From MAG-121220-bin8 sp964433845 (GTDB taxonomy: Bacteria; Bacteroidota; Bacteroidia; Flavobacteriales; Flavobacteriaceae): a stretch of 64,000 nt of DNA. Each line of letters opens with the position of its first letter. Position 1 is the stretch's first letter. The position numbers and the translations under genes were made by a program. The notes beneath the pieces were generated by a model, which did no database searches, was not told the DNA's origin, and saw only the letters and a program-made list of their open reading frames with translations. The DNA lies in NCBI GenBank assembly GCA_964433845.1, contig CAYSTA010000002.1, forward strand, positions 9,643-73,642, read 5' to 3'. Shown here one piece after another: positions 9,051 to 17,761 of this stretch.

Positions 9051-9385
9051 GTAGTTTTTCAATATTCTTATTACTTATAATCTCTGTTTCATTTTTGCTG
9101 ATTTTAGTAATTATGGTTCAGAATCCAAAAGGAGGAGGTTTATCTTCAAGCTTTGGTGGTGATTCTCAACAAATAGGTGGTGTTAAAAAAACAACTGATT
9201 TTTTAGATAAGAGCACATGGGTTTTAGCCTCATTATTATTGGTCTTAATTTTATTGTCAAACCTTACAATAAATAGAGGAACTGAAAATAATGATTCTAA
9301 ACTCTTAGATTCAAATCAAATAGAAGCATCTATTCCTGAAACTTTACCTGAAGATATTCCTTTAGAAATTCCAGTTAAAGATTAA
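9047..9385 (+). CDS. secG: protein-export channel subunit SecG
   Basis: Small subunit of the SecYEG translocon in the inner membrane. The 112-residue product has two membrane helices, about residues 3-23 and 56-74, separated by the signature loop VQNPKGGGLSSSFGGDSQQIGG. An acidic tail (PETLPEDIPLEIPVKD) follows, as in many Bacteroidota SecG proteins. The start overlaps the preceding stop by 4 bases (ATGA), marking it as the last gene of the miaB-led run before groES. Confidence 0.95.
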   Translation: MSSFSIFLLLIISVSFLLILVIMVQNPKGGGLSSSFGGDSQQIGGVKKTTDFLDKSTWVLASLLLVLILLSNLTINRGTENNDSKLLDSNQIEASIPETLPEDIPLEIPVKD

Positions 9386-9398
9386 AAAAATTGAATAA

Positions 9399-9471
9399 TG
9401 TCATGCTGTCATTTGATGAAAAATAATAATTATCAATTTGTCAGTTTATTTTATTTGGCATGATTGATGTA
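9399..9471 (+). promoter_or_regulatory. candidate sigma-54-type promoter and repeated TGTCA boxes before groES
   Basis: The sequence TGGCATGATTGATGTA at 9456-9471 matches the sigma-54 -24/-12 layout TGGCACGnnnnTTGCA at 12 of the 12 spacing positions that set the two half-elements, but with C-to-T, T-to-A and C-to-T changes at three defined bases. The -24 GG is intact and the -12 GC is GT. Upstream lie three copies of TGTCA at 9399, 9407 and 9439, the first two eight bases apart. CTGTCATTTGAT (9406-9417) and the complement of TCAATTTGTCAG (9433-9444) form a loose inverted repeat. The groES ATG is 32 bases after the -12 element. A sigma-70-type promoter hidden in this AT-rich region cannot be excluded. 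Confidence 0.4.
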
Positions 9472-9502
9472 AATGTTATAGTTAAATTAAAATTTTATAA
9501 TA

Positions 9503-9781
9503 ATGAGTAAAATAAATATCAAACCTTTGGCAGACCGAATTTTGGTTCAGCCTCTAGAAGCTGAGACTAAAACAGCTTCTGGAATTATAATTCCAGATTC
9601 AGCTAAAGAAAAACCTCAAAAAGGAAATATTGTAGCTGTAGGACCTGGCACAAAAGAGAACCCTGTAACCGTTAAAGTTGGTGATACAGTTTTATATGGA
9701 AAGTATTCAGGTACAGAACTTAAACTTGAAAATAATGATTATTTAATTATGCGAGAAAGTGATATTCTTGCAATTGTATAA
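9503..9781 (+). CDS. groES: co-chaperonin GroES
   Basis: 10-kDa lid of the GroEL folding chamber. The 92 residues are full length: start INIKPLADRILVQPLEAE, the mobile loop TKTASGIIIPDSAKEKPQKG, the glycine turn VGPGTKENPVTVKVGDTVLYGKYSGTE, and end ESDILAIV. It is 20 bases ahead of groL and is separated from secG by a 117-base regulatory region. Confidence 0.98.
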   Translation: MSKINIKPLADRILVQPLEAETKTASGIIIPDSAKEKPQKGNIVAVGPGTKENPVTVKVGDTVLYGKYSGTELKLENNDYLIMRESDILAIV

Positions 9782-9800
9782 ACTTATAAAATAAAATAAA

Positions 9801-11435
9801 ATGGCAAAAAAAATTCAATTTGATGTAGAAGCTAGAGAAGGTATCAAAAAAGGTGTAGATGCTTTAGCCAATGCTGTAAAAGTAACCTTAGGACCAAAAG
9901 GAAGAAATGTAATTGTAGGAAAATCTTTTGGGGGTCCTATGGTAACTAAAGATGGAGTTACTGTTGCAAAAGAAATAGAATTAGAAGATCCCCTTGAAAA
10001 TATGGGAGCTCAAATGGTAAAAGAAGTCGCTTCAAAAACTAATGATTTAGCTGGTGATGGTACTACAACAGCCACTATCTTAGCTCAAGCTGTTGTTAAA
10101 GAGGGATTAAAAAACGTTACTGCTGGAGCAAACCCAATGGATTTAAAAAGAGGTGTTGATAAGGCTGTAGAAGTTGTTGTTAAAGAATTAAATAAGAAAG
10201 CTCAAACAGTTGGAAATTCTTCTGAAAAAATAAAACAAATAGCTTCTATTTCAGCTAATAATGATGAAACTATAGGTGAATTAATTACTGAAGCGTTTGA
10301 TAAAGTTGGTAAAGAGGGAGTGATTACTGTTGAAGAGGCTAAGGGAACTGATACATATGTTGATGTTGTTGAAGGCATGCAGTTTGATAGAGGATATTTA
10401 TCTCCATATTTTGTAACTAATTCAGAAAAAATGGAATCTGATTTAGAATCTCCTTATATCTTACTTTATGACAAAAAGATTTCTGCAATGAAAGATCTTT
10501 TACCTGTTTTAGAACCAGTTGCACAAACTGGAAAACCACTTTTAGTTATAGCGGAGGATGTAGATGGAGAAGCTTTAGCAACTTTAGTTGTAAACAAATT
10601 AAGAGGTTCATTAAAAATTGCTGCAGTAAAAGCCCCAGGGTTTGGAGATAGAAGAAAAGCAATGCTTGAAGATATTGCTATATTAACTGGTGGTACTGTT
10701 ATCTCTGAAGATAGAGGGTTTACTTTAGAAAATACTACAATAGAAATGTTAGGCTCCGCAGAAAGAGTTACAATTGATAAAGATAATACAACAGTTGTAA
10801 ATGGAGCTGGAGATAAAAAAAATATTGCTGCTAGAGTAAATCAGATTAAATCTCAAATCGAGACTACTACATCAGATTATGACAAAGAAAAACTACAAGA
10901 AAGGCTAGCTAAATTAGCTGGTGGAGTTGCTGTACTATATGTTGGAGCAGCTTCTGAAGTAGAAATGAAAGAAAAAAAAGATAGAGTTGATGATGCCCTC
11001 CATGCAACAAGAGCTGCAGTTGAAGAAGGAATAGTAGCTGGTGGTGGAGTTGCATTATTAAGAACTCGTGGAGCGCTTGAAAAATTAACAAGTAATAATA
11101 TTGATGAGGTTACTGGAATTCAAATAATTTCAAGAGCTATCGAATCTCCATTAAGAACTATCGTTGAGAATGCTGGTGGTGAAGGGTCAGTTGTTGTTGC
11201 TAAAGTTTTAGAAGGAAAAGGCAATTTTGGATATGATGCTAAATCTGAAAAATTTGTTGACTTATTGAAAGAAGGTATTATTGATCCAAAAAAAGTGACA
11301 AGAATTGCACTTGAGAATGCTGCATCTGTAGCGGGAATGATTCTTACTACTGAATGCGCATTAGTTGATATTAAGGAAGATTCTCCTCCAATGCCCCCAA
11401 TGGGAGGCGGCGGCGGAATGCCTGGAATGATGTAA
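9801..11435 (+). CDS. groL: chaperonin GroEL
   Basis: 60-kDa double-ring ATP-driven chaperonin. All class I signatures are visible: VTLGPKGRNV near residue 30, DGVTVAKEIELEDPLENMGA, the nucleotide site GDGTTTATILAQ, and AAVEEGIVAGGGVALL near residue 400. It ends in the disordered GGM-rich tail (PPMGGGGGMPGMM). At 544 residues it is a standard single housekeeping copy. A strong intrinsic terminator follows within 20 bases. Confidence 0.98.
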   Translation: MAKKIQFDVEAREGIKKGVDALANAVKVTLGPKGRNVIVGKSFGGPMVTKDGVTVAKEIELEDPLENMGAQMVKEVASKTNDLAGDGTTTATILAQAVVKEGLKNVTAGANPMDLKRGVDKAVEVVVKELNKKAQTVGNSSEKIKQIASISANNDETIGELITEAFDKVGKEGVITVEEAKGTDTYVDVVEGMQFDRGYLSPYFVTNSEKMESDLESPYILLYDKKISAMKDLLPVLEPVAQTGKPLLVIAEDVDGEALATLVVNKLRGSLKIAAVKAPGFGDRRKAMLEDIAILTGGTVISEDRGFTLENTTIEMLGSAERVTIDKDNTTVVNGAGDKKNIAARVNQIKSQIETTTSDYDKEKLQERLAKLAGGVAVLYVGAASEVEMKEKKDRVDDALHATRAAVEEGIVAGGGVALLRTRGALEKLTSNNIDEVTGIQIISRAIESPLRTIVENAGGEGSVVVAKVLEGKGNFGYDAKSEKFVDLLKEGIIDPKKVTRIALENAASVAGMILTTECALVDIKEDSPPMPPMGGGGGMPGMM

Positions 11436-11450
11436 ATCCATTTAAATTAT

Positions 11451-11476
11451 AACTGCCCTAAGGGGCAGTTTTTTTT
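11451..11476 (+). terminator. intrinsic terminator after groL
   Basis: Perfect 8-base stem AACTGCCC / GGGCAGTT with a 4-base loop TAAG, followed by a run of eight T. It ends one base before the ATG of the next gene, so that gene must have read-through or a promoter inside groL. Confidence 0.9.
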
Positions 11477-11938
11477 ATGTATAAAATAGCAATCGATATT
11501 ATTGAAAATGAAATAAAAAAATCAGACGATTTAAAAAATTGTTTAAGTTATATATGTAAATTTTTAAATGAAAAAATTGAAGGTTATGATTGGGTAGGAT
11601 ATTATTTTCATAACGAAAAGAACAAAGAATTAGAATTAGTAGCATTTTCTGGAATAGCTACTGAACACACTAAAATTCCTTTTGGAAAAGGAATTTGTGG
11701 CACATCAGCATTAACAAACAAGCCAATTTTAGTTGATGATATTTCAAAAGAATCCAACTACATCGCATGTAATATTAATGTAAAATCTGAAATTGTTGTT
11801 CCTTTGTTTGATAATAAAAAAAATATTGGACAAATTGATATCGATTCAAATAACCTAAATCAATTCACAAAAATTGATTTAAATTTTTTAATAAAAATTA
11901 ATGAAATGATTTCAGAAAAATTTTTTAAAATAAAATAA
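11477..11938 (+). CDS. GAF-domain protein, probable free methionine-(R)-sulfoxide reductase
   Basis: A single GAF domain of 153 residues resembling the YebR/fRMsr enzymes that reduce free methionine-R-sulfoxide. Matching motifs are YDWVGYYFH, IPFGKGICGTSA (Cys at about 74), ESNYIACNI (Cys at about 98) and SEIVVPLFDNKKNIGQIDIDS. The two retained cysteines correspond to the catalytic and resolving cysteines. The third cysteine, which in the E. coli enzyme precedes the IPFG motif, is absent, so the enzyme would rely on the remaining pair. There is no signal peptide; it acts in the cytoplasm. It begins immediately after the groL terminator and lies 60 bases before purH. Confidence 0.82.
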   Translation: MYKIAIDIIENEIKKSDDLKNCLSYICKFLNEKIEGYDWVGYYFHNEKNKELELVAFSGIATEHTKIPFGKGICGTSALTNKPILVDDISKESNYIACNINVKSEIVVPLFDNKKNIGQIDIDSNNLNQFTKIDLNFLIKINEMISEKFFKIK

Positions 11939-11998
11939 AAATCTTATTTTTTTTTACTAAAATAATTACTTTTACGTTTCTTTAGTCACCTGATAAAT

Positions 11999-13516
11999 AT
12001 GTTAAAAATAAAATCTGCATTAATTTCCGTTTTTGATAAAAATGGAATAGAGTCTATTGCTAAGAAATTGAATTCATTAGGAATTAAAATTTATTCAACA
12101 GGTGGAACTGAACTGTATTTAAAAGAAATCGGTATTCCTGTTATTAAAGTCGAAGAAATTACTAGCTACCCCTCAATTCTTGGTGGTAGAGTAAAAACTT
12201 TACACCCAAAAGTTTTTGGAGGAATTTTAAACCGAAGAAACAATAAAGAAGATACTGAAGACATTAATAATTTTAAAATTCCAACTATTGATTTGGTTAT
12301 TGTTGATTTATATCCTTTTGAGAAAACAGTTGAGTCTGGAGTGAGCGAAAATGAAATTATAGAAAAAATTGATATTGGAGGAATTGCATTAATTAGGGCA
12401 GCTGCCAAAAATTTTAAAGATGTTATTTGTGTTTCTTCTAAAGATGATTACAATAACTTTATTGATTTATTAAAAAAAAATTCTGGAAATTTTGATGAAA
12501 TAACTAGGAGAAAATATGCTGCTAAGGCATTTAATATCTCTTCACACTATGACACGGCAATTTTTAATTATTTTAATAATGAAAAAAGCACTTTTAAATC
12601 TAGTTTTATAAATGGTAAATCATTAAGATATGGTGAAAATCCACATCAGGATGGAACTTATTTTGGTGATTTTGATTCTTTATTTGAGCAGCTAAGTGGC
12701 AAAGAACTATCTTATAATAATTTTTTAGATATCGATTCAGCCGTTAACCTAATGTCTGAATTTATAAATGATAATCCAACTTTTGCCATTTTAAAGCATA
12801 ATAATGCATGCGGATTATCTACTAGACCCTCTGTTTTAGAAGCTTATCAAGATGCTCTCTCTGGAGATCCAATATCTTCTTTTGGTGGCATCTTAATTTG
12901 TAACAAAACTATAGATCATGCTTCATCAGAAGAAATAAATAAGCTTTTTTGTGAAGTTGTTATCGCACCTGATTTTGATAAAGATGCTCTTGATTTATTA
13001 AAAAGCAAGAAAAATAGAATAATTCTTAAATTAAAAAACAATAATTTATCTAATAATATTATTAGAACATGTTTAAATGGAATCTTATTGCAAAATAAAG
13101 ACAACAAAACGGATTCAATTGATGATTTTTCTATTCCAACTATTAAAAAACCCTCTAATCTAGAAATTGAAGATTTAATATTTGCATCAAAAATTTGTAA
13201 ACACACAAAGTCTAACACGATAGTTCTTGCTAAGAATAAACAATTAATTAGTTCAGGCACAGGTCAAACATCTAGAGTTGATGCACTAAAACAAGCTATT
13301 GAAAAGTCAAAAAATTTTAATTTTAATCTTGATGGGTCTGTAATGGCAAGCGATGCTTTTTTCCCATTTCCAGACTGTGTAGAAATAGCACATAAAAAAG
13401 GAATTGTTTCTGTAATTCAACCAGGAGGTTCAATAAAAGATAATCTATCAATAGATTATTGCAACAAAAATAATATTTCAATGGTTCTAACAGGAACTCG
13501 TCATTTTAAACATTAA
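11999..13516 (+). CDS. purH: bifunctional AICAR formyltransferase / IMP cyclohydrolase
   Basis: Catalyses the last two steps of de novo IMP synthesis. The N-terminal cyclohydrolase domain contains ALISVFDKNGIESIAKKL, YSTGGTELYLKE and GGRVKTLHPKVFGGIL. The C-terminal AICAR transformylase contains LRYGENPHQDGTYFG, AILKHNNACGLSTR and SSFGGIL, and ends with VLTGTRHFKH. 505 residues, full length. It precedes mreB by 31 bases, the usual flavobacterial neighbour. Confidence 0.96.
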   Translation: MLKIKSALISVFDKNGIESIAKKLNSLGIKIYSTGGTELYLKEIGIPVIKVEEITSYPSILGGRVKTLHPKVFGGILNRRNNKEDTEDINNFKIPTIDLVIVDLYPFEKTVESGVSENEIIEKIDIGGIALIRAAAKNFKDVICVSSKDDYNNFIDLLKKNSGNFDEITRRKYAAKAFNISSHYDTAIFNYFNNEKSTFKSSFINGKSLRYGENPHQDGTYFGDFDSLFEQLSGKELSYNNFLDIDSAVNLMSEFINDNPTFAILKHNNACGLSTRPSVLEAYQDALSGDPISSFGGILICNKTIDHASSEEINKLFCEVVIAPDFDKDALDLLKSKKNRIILKLKNNNLSNNIIRTCLNGILLQNKDNKTDSIDDFSIPTIKKPSNLEIEDLIFASKICKHTKSNTIVLAKNKQLISSGTGQTSRVDALKQAIEKSKNFNFNLDGSVMASDAFFPFPDCVEIAHKKGIVSVIQPGGSIKDNLSIDYCNKNNISMVLTGTRHFKH

Positions 13517-13547
13517 TTTTATTAACTTGTAATACACTTATTTAATT

Positions 13548-14576
13548 ATGGCATTTTTTGATTTTTGGTCTGAATCTATAGCAATTGACTTGGGGACTGC
13601 AAATACACTTATAATTCACAATGATAAAGTAGTTGTTGATAGTCCATCAATTGTTGCAATTAATAAAAAAACTGAAAAAATAATTGCTGTTGGAACAGAA
13701 GCTAGTCTGATGCAAGGTAAAACTCATGAAAACATCAAAACTGTTCGGCCTCTTAAAGATGGTGTAATTGCAGATTTTAATGCTTCAGAACAAATGATAA
13801 GTTTACTAATAAAAAGTATTCCTGCTTTAAACAAAAAATTTTTCACCCCTGCACTTAAAATGGTAATTTGTATTCCATCTGGAATCACAGAAGTAGAAAT
13901 GAGAGCTGTAAGAGAATCCGCCGAAAGAGTTAATGGTAAAGAAGTTTATTTAATACATGAGCCAATGGCTGCAGCAATTGGAATTGGTGTTGACATAATG
14001 CAACCTAAAGGAAATATGATTGTTGATATTGGTGGAGGCACAACTGAAATTGCTGTAATTGCATTATCTGGAATAGTTTGTGACAAGTCAGTTAAAGTTG
14101 CTGGTGATGTATTTACTGGTGATATAATTTATTATATGAGAACTCAACATAATTTATTTATTGGAGAGCGAACAGCTGAAAAAATTAAAATTTCAATTGG
14201 TTCAGCATCAGATGAATTAGAAAGCCCTCCAGAGGATATTTCTGTTCAAGGAAGAGATCTACTAACTGGAAAACCCAAAGAAACACTCATTTCATTTCGT
14301 GAGATTGCAAAAGCTCTAGATAAATCAATAATAAGAATTGAAGACTCAGTTATGGAAACACTATCTCAAACACCTCCTGAATTGGCTGCAGATATATATA
14401 ATACAGGAATATATTTAGCAGGTGGAGGATCTATGTTAAGAGGACTTGATAAAAGACTATCTAAAAAAACTGATTTACCAGTATTTATAGCTGAAGACCC
14501 TCTTAGGGCCGTAGTTAGAGGAACCGGAATAACCTTAAAAAATATTGAAAGATATAAAAGTGTTTTAGTGAAATAG
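13548..14576 (+). CDS. mreB: rod-shape-determining actin homologue MreB
   Basis: Actin-like ATPase that positions the cell-elongation machinery under the inner membrane. The phosphate-1 motif is IAIDLGTANTLI, phosphate-2 is MIVDIGGGTTEIAVIA, and the adenosine motif is IYLAGGGSMLRGLDKRL. 342 residues, the normal length. It is the first gene of the mreBCD-pbp2-rodA operon (10 bases before mreC). Confidence 0.97.
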   Translation: MAFFDFWSESIAIDLGTANTLIIHNDKVVVDSPSIVAINKKTEKIIAVGTEASLMQGKTHENIKTVRPLKDGVIADFNASEQMISLLIKSIPALNKKFFTPALKMVICIPSGITEVEMRAVRESAERVNGKEVYLIHEPMAAAIGIGVDIMQPKGNMIVDIGGGTTEIAVIALSGIVCDKSVKVAGDVFTGDIIYYMRTQHNLFIGERTAEKIKISIGSASDELESPPEDISVQGRDLLTGKPKETLISFREIAKALDKSIIRIEDSVMETLSQTPPELAADIYNTGIYLAGGGSMLRGLDKRLSKKTDLPVFIAEDPLRAVVRGTGITLKNIERYKSVLVK

Positions 14577-14585
14577 TATATAATT

Positions 14586-15395
14586 ATGCAACGAATCATT
14601 GATAGCATCTTATCCAATAAAGATGTTTTAGTTTTTTTAATTCTGTTGTTATTTTCAATTTATCTTGTAATTGACTCAAATCATTACCACCAATCTAAAC
14701 TCAACAGTTTTTCCAATAATTTTACATCTATTATTTCGGAAGGGTCTTCATCAATTGAAAGTTATTTCAATTTAAAAAATAAAAATGAAGAATTAATTCA
14801 AGAAAATTTAGATTTAATAAATCGTATATATTCTAATAAGAAAATAATTAATGATACTCTTTTAATTAACTCTCCTTATATATTTTCCTCGGCAAAAATT
14901 ATAAATAACAATTTTTCTTATTCAAAAAATTATCTAATAATTGACAAAGGGTCAACAGATGGAATTCATAAGGAAATGGGTGTAATAACTTCTCGCGGAA
15001 TAATTGGAATAATAGTAGATGTGTCAGAGAATTATTCTAGAGTAATGTCTATTTTAAATTTAAATTCAAAAATAAATGCCAAAATCAAAAACTCATTTCA
15101 CTTTGGAAGTTTAGAATGGAATGGAGAAGATCCAAGCATATTAAATTTAAATGATGTGCCAAAAATAGCGAAAATAAAAATTGGAGATAGCATAGTTTCG
15201 GGTGGTATGTCTGCAATTTTTCCAGAGAATTTACCTATTGGTATTGTTTCAAAAATTCATTTAAAAGATTCAGAAAATTATTATGGAATAGAGGTTTTGA
15301 TTAATAATGACATGACTAGTGCAAAAAATGTTTATGTTATTAATAATCTAGATAAAGAAGAAATTGACAATATAAAAAATTTAATAAATGACTAA
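14586..15395 (+). CDS. mreC: elongasome scaffold protein MreC
   Basis: Periplasmic scaffold that links MreB to PBP2. One N-terminal membrane helix (about residues 14-26, VLVFLILLLFSIYLV) is followed by a coiled-coil stretch (about 50-95) and the beta-barrel domain with KGSTDGIHKEMGVITSRGIIGIIVDVS and GDSIVSGGMSAIFPENLPIGIV, typical of MreC. 269 residues. It overlaps mreD by 8 bases. Confidence 0.93.
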   Translation: MQRIIDSILSNKDVLVFLILLLFSIYLVIDSNHYHQSKLNSFSNNFTSIISEGSSSIESYFNLKNKNEELIQENLDLINRIYSNKKIINDTLLINSPYIFSSAKIINNNFSYSKNYLIIDKGSTDGIHKEMGVITSRGIIGIIVDVSENYSRVMSILNLNSKINAKIKNSFHFGSLEWNGEDPSILNLNDVPKIAKIKIGDSIVSGGMSAIFPENLPIGIVSKIHLKDSENYYGIEVLINNDMTSAKNVYVINNLDKEEIDNIKNLIND

Positions 15396-15909
15396 CCTCT
15401 ACTTTATCATTGCTATAAGATTCGTCCTTTTATTAATTTTTCAAGGTCTTATCTTTAATAAATTTGATTTATTTGGCCTATATGACCCTCATATTTCCAT
15501 AATATTTGTTTTAGTTTTTCCTATCAAAATAAACAGATTATTTTTCTTAATAGTTAGTTTCTTTTTCGGATTAATATTAGATTCCTTCACTAATTCAATG
15601 GGTGTTAATGCAGCTGCATTTGTAACTATAGCTTTTCTTAGACCACATATAATGAATTTTATGTTTGGAAATTTTTATGATCCACATGGAATAAAAAAAC
15701 TTAAAGATTATATCAATGACTCTACCATTTACCAAAAAATATTATTTGTTTTGAGTATTATTTTTATTCACCACTTTATTATGTTCTCACTAGAATCATT
15801 TGCAATTGATCAAATAAAAGTTGTTTTGAGAAATACTTTTTACACTTCCTTACTTTCATTAATTTTTTGTTTTACCTTAATTTATCTTTTAGCTAAAAAT
15901 GAAAGATAA
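15388..15909 (+). CDS. mreD: rod-shape-determining membrane protein MreD
   Basis: Integral membrane partner of MreC. 173 residues with about five hydrophobic segments and little else conserved. The stretch LIFQGLIFNKFDLFGLYDPHISIIFVL with the following GLILDSFTNSMGVNAAA is typical of Bacteroidota MreD. It overlaps mreC by 8 and pbp2 by 11 bases; the call rests as much on operon position as on sequence. Confidence 0.9.
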   Translation: MTNLYFIIAIRFVLLLIFQGLIFNKFDLFGLYDPHISIIFVLVFPIKINRLFFLIVSFFFGLILDSFTNSMGVNAAAFVTIAFLRPHIMNFMFGNFYDPHGIKKLKDYINDSTIYQKILFVLSIIFIHHFIMFSLESFAIDQIKVVLRNTFYTSLLSLIFCFTLIYLLAKNER

Positions 15910-17761
15910 GCTATTACCTATATTAATAATTTTCTCTTGTATATTATTTATTCTGAGATTATTTTGGATTCAGATAATTGATATAGATAATGTAGAATTA
16001 TCAAAAAGAAATTCTGTTGAAAGAGTTTATCAATATCCCGAAAGGGGTTATATCTACGATAGAAACAATAATCTTTTAGTTGGAAATGAGTCGTTTTATG
16101 ATTTAATGATCATTCCAAAAGATGTAAAAGAAATAGACACAATTGAGTTCTGTAAAATTTTTCAGATTAATAAATCTGAATTTATTGAAAAAATTAAAAG
16201 AGCTACAAAATATTCCACAATAAAACCCTCCGTTTTTTTATCTCAAATTTCTAAAAATGATTTTGCCTTAATTCAAGAAAAACTCTGGAAATATCACGGG
16301 TTTAATATTATAAGAAAGTCTAACAGAAAGTATTTAACAAATTCTGCTTCAAACATTTTAGGTTACATAAGTGAGGTAAATGATTATGAAATTAATGATA
16401 ATAGTTATTATGAATCCGGAGAACTTATTGGAAGACAAGGTTTAGAAAAATCATATGAAAAAGAATTAAGAGGTATTAAAGGAGTAAAATATTTTCAAAA
16501 AGACAAATTTAATAGAATAACCAATTCATATAAAGATGGTTTATTTGACACACTTATTGTTCCTGCAAATGACATTAAATTAAGCATAGACATAGCTCTC
16601 CAACGATATGGAGACTCACTAATGAAAAACAAATTTGGAAGCATTATTGCAATTGAACCTTCCAGTGGGGAAATATTATCTTTAATTAATTCACCTTCAT
16701 TTAATCCAAATCTATTAATTGGGAGAAATAGATCAACAAACTATCTAAAATTAAAAAACGATAGTATAGGAAAGCCATTATTTGATAGAGGATTACAAGG
16801 ACAATATCCTCCAGGATCTCCATTTAAGTTAGTAAATGGTTTAATTGGTTTACAAGAAAACATTATTAATGATAAAACTACTATTAGATGTAATGAAGGA
16901 CATTTTTATTCAAAAAATAGATTTATGAGGTGTCATTGTAAAATTGGAACAATTAATAATTTAAATAAAGCCATTTACAATTCTTGTAACACATTTTTTG
17001 CTAATATCTATAAAAAAACTTTGGATAAATTTCCTAATTCAAAGTTAGGTATAGATAATTGGAAAAAACATGTAGAAAGTTTTGGTTTTGGCAATTATCT
17101 AGGTTATGATCATCCAATAGGAAGGCCAGGTTTAATTCCAGGTTCAAATTATTATGACAACTGGTATCCTAACGGAGGATGGAAAGCAGCTACAACTATT
17201 TCTAATGGGATTGGACAGGGAGAAATCCTAACAACACCTATTCAATTAGCTAATCTTACAACAATTATTGCCAATAGAGGTTGGTATAAAATCCCACATT
17301 TAGTAAAAAATATCTCTAAGAAATCTCTTAAGGAAAAATATACTGTAAAAAAATTCACTACAATCGATTCTATTCATTTTGAAAAAATAATTGAAGGCAT
17401 GTTTAATGTTGTTCAAAAAGGGACTGCACAGAATGCAAAAATAAATGGAATTGAAGTAGCTGGAAAAACAGGAACAGCTGAAAATTTTATTAAAATTAAT
17501 GGCAATAGACTGCAACTTACAGATCACTCTATCTTCATAGGTTTTGCTCCAAAAGACAATCCTAAAATAGCAATTGTTGTTTTTATTGAAAATGGTTATT
17601 GGGGAACACGATGGGCTGCTCCAACTGCTAGTTTAATGATGGAGAGTTATTTAAATAAAAAAGTTAAGAGAAAGTATTTAGAAAAATACATAGTTAATGG
17701 CAATTTAATGGAAGAGTATAAAAAACCATATATAAAATCTAATTTTAAGATTAATGAGTGA
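15899..17761 (+). CDS. mrdA: penicillin-binding protein 2 (elongation transpeptidase)
   Basis: Class B transpeptidase that cross-links peptidoglycan during side-wall growth together with RodA. One N-terminal membrane helix (about 5-25) and the dimerisation/pedestal domain precede the transpeptidase domain. Active-site motifs are SPFK (Ser at about 307), SCN (about 362-364) and KTGTAE (about 523-528). The residue after the catalytic Ser is Pro, giving GSPFK where GSTFK is common; the SxxK motif itself is intact. 620 residues, normal. The gene overlaps mreD by 11 bases and rodA by 8. Confidence 0.95.
   Translation: MKDKLLPILIIFSCILFILRLFWIQIIDIDNVELSKRNSVERVYQYPERGYIYDRNNNLLVGNESFYDLMIIPKDVKEIDTIEFCKIFQINKSEFIEKIKRATKYSTIKPSVFLSQISKNDFALIQEKLWKYHGFNIIRKSNRKYLTNSASNILGYISEVNDYEINDNSYYESGELIGRQGLEKSYEKELRGIKGVKYFQKDKFNRITNSYKDGLFDTLIVPANDIKLSIDIALQRYGDSLMKNKFGSIIAIEPSSGEILSLINSPSFNPNLLIGRNRSTNYLKLKNDSIGKPLFDRGLQGQYPPGSPFKLVNGLIGLQENIINDKTTIRCNEGHFYSKNRFMRCHCKIGTINNLNKAIYNSCNTFFANIYKKTLDKFPNSKLGIDNWKKHVESFGFGNYLGYDHPIGRPGLIPGSNYYDNWYPNGGWKAATTISNGIGQGEILTTPIQLANLTTIIANRGWYKIPHLVKNISKKSLKEKYTVKKFTTIDSIHFEKIIEGMFNVVQKGTAQNAKINGIEVAGKTGTAENFIKINGNRLQLTDHSIFIGFAPKDNPKIAIVVFIENGYWGTRWAAPTASLMMESYLNKKVKRKYLEKYIVNGNLMEEYKKPYIKSNFKINE

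Noticed and set aside
10909..11091. A 60-codon antisense frame in groL, rich in Leu and Gln
   Set aside because: It is a shadow of the Gly/Ala-rich coding of GroEL and has no independent signals.
12000..13547. TACTTTTA-type boxes before purH and surE as promoters
   Set aside because: They lack the final G of TAnnTTTG and a TTG at the right distance, so they are not distinguishable from background.
15899..17761. PBP2 active site reading GSPFK instead of GSTFK considered as inactivation
   Set aside because: The Ser and Lys of SxxK, the SxN and the KTG motifs are all intact, so the enzyme should be active.
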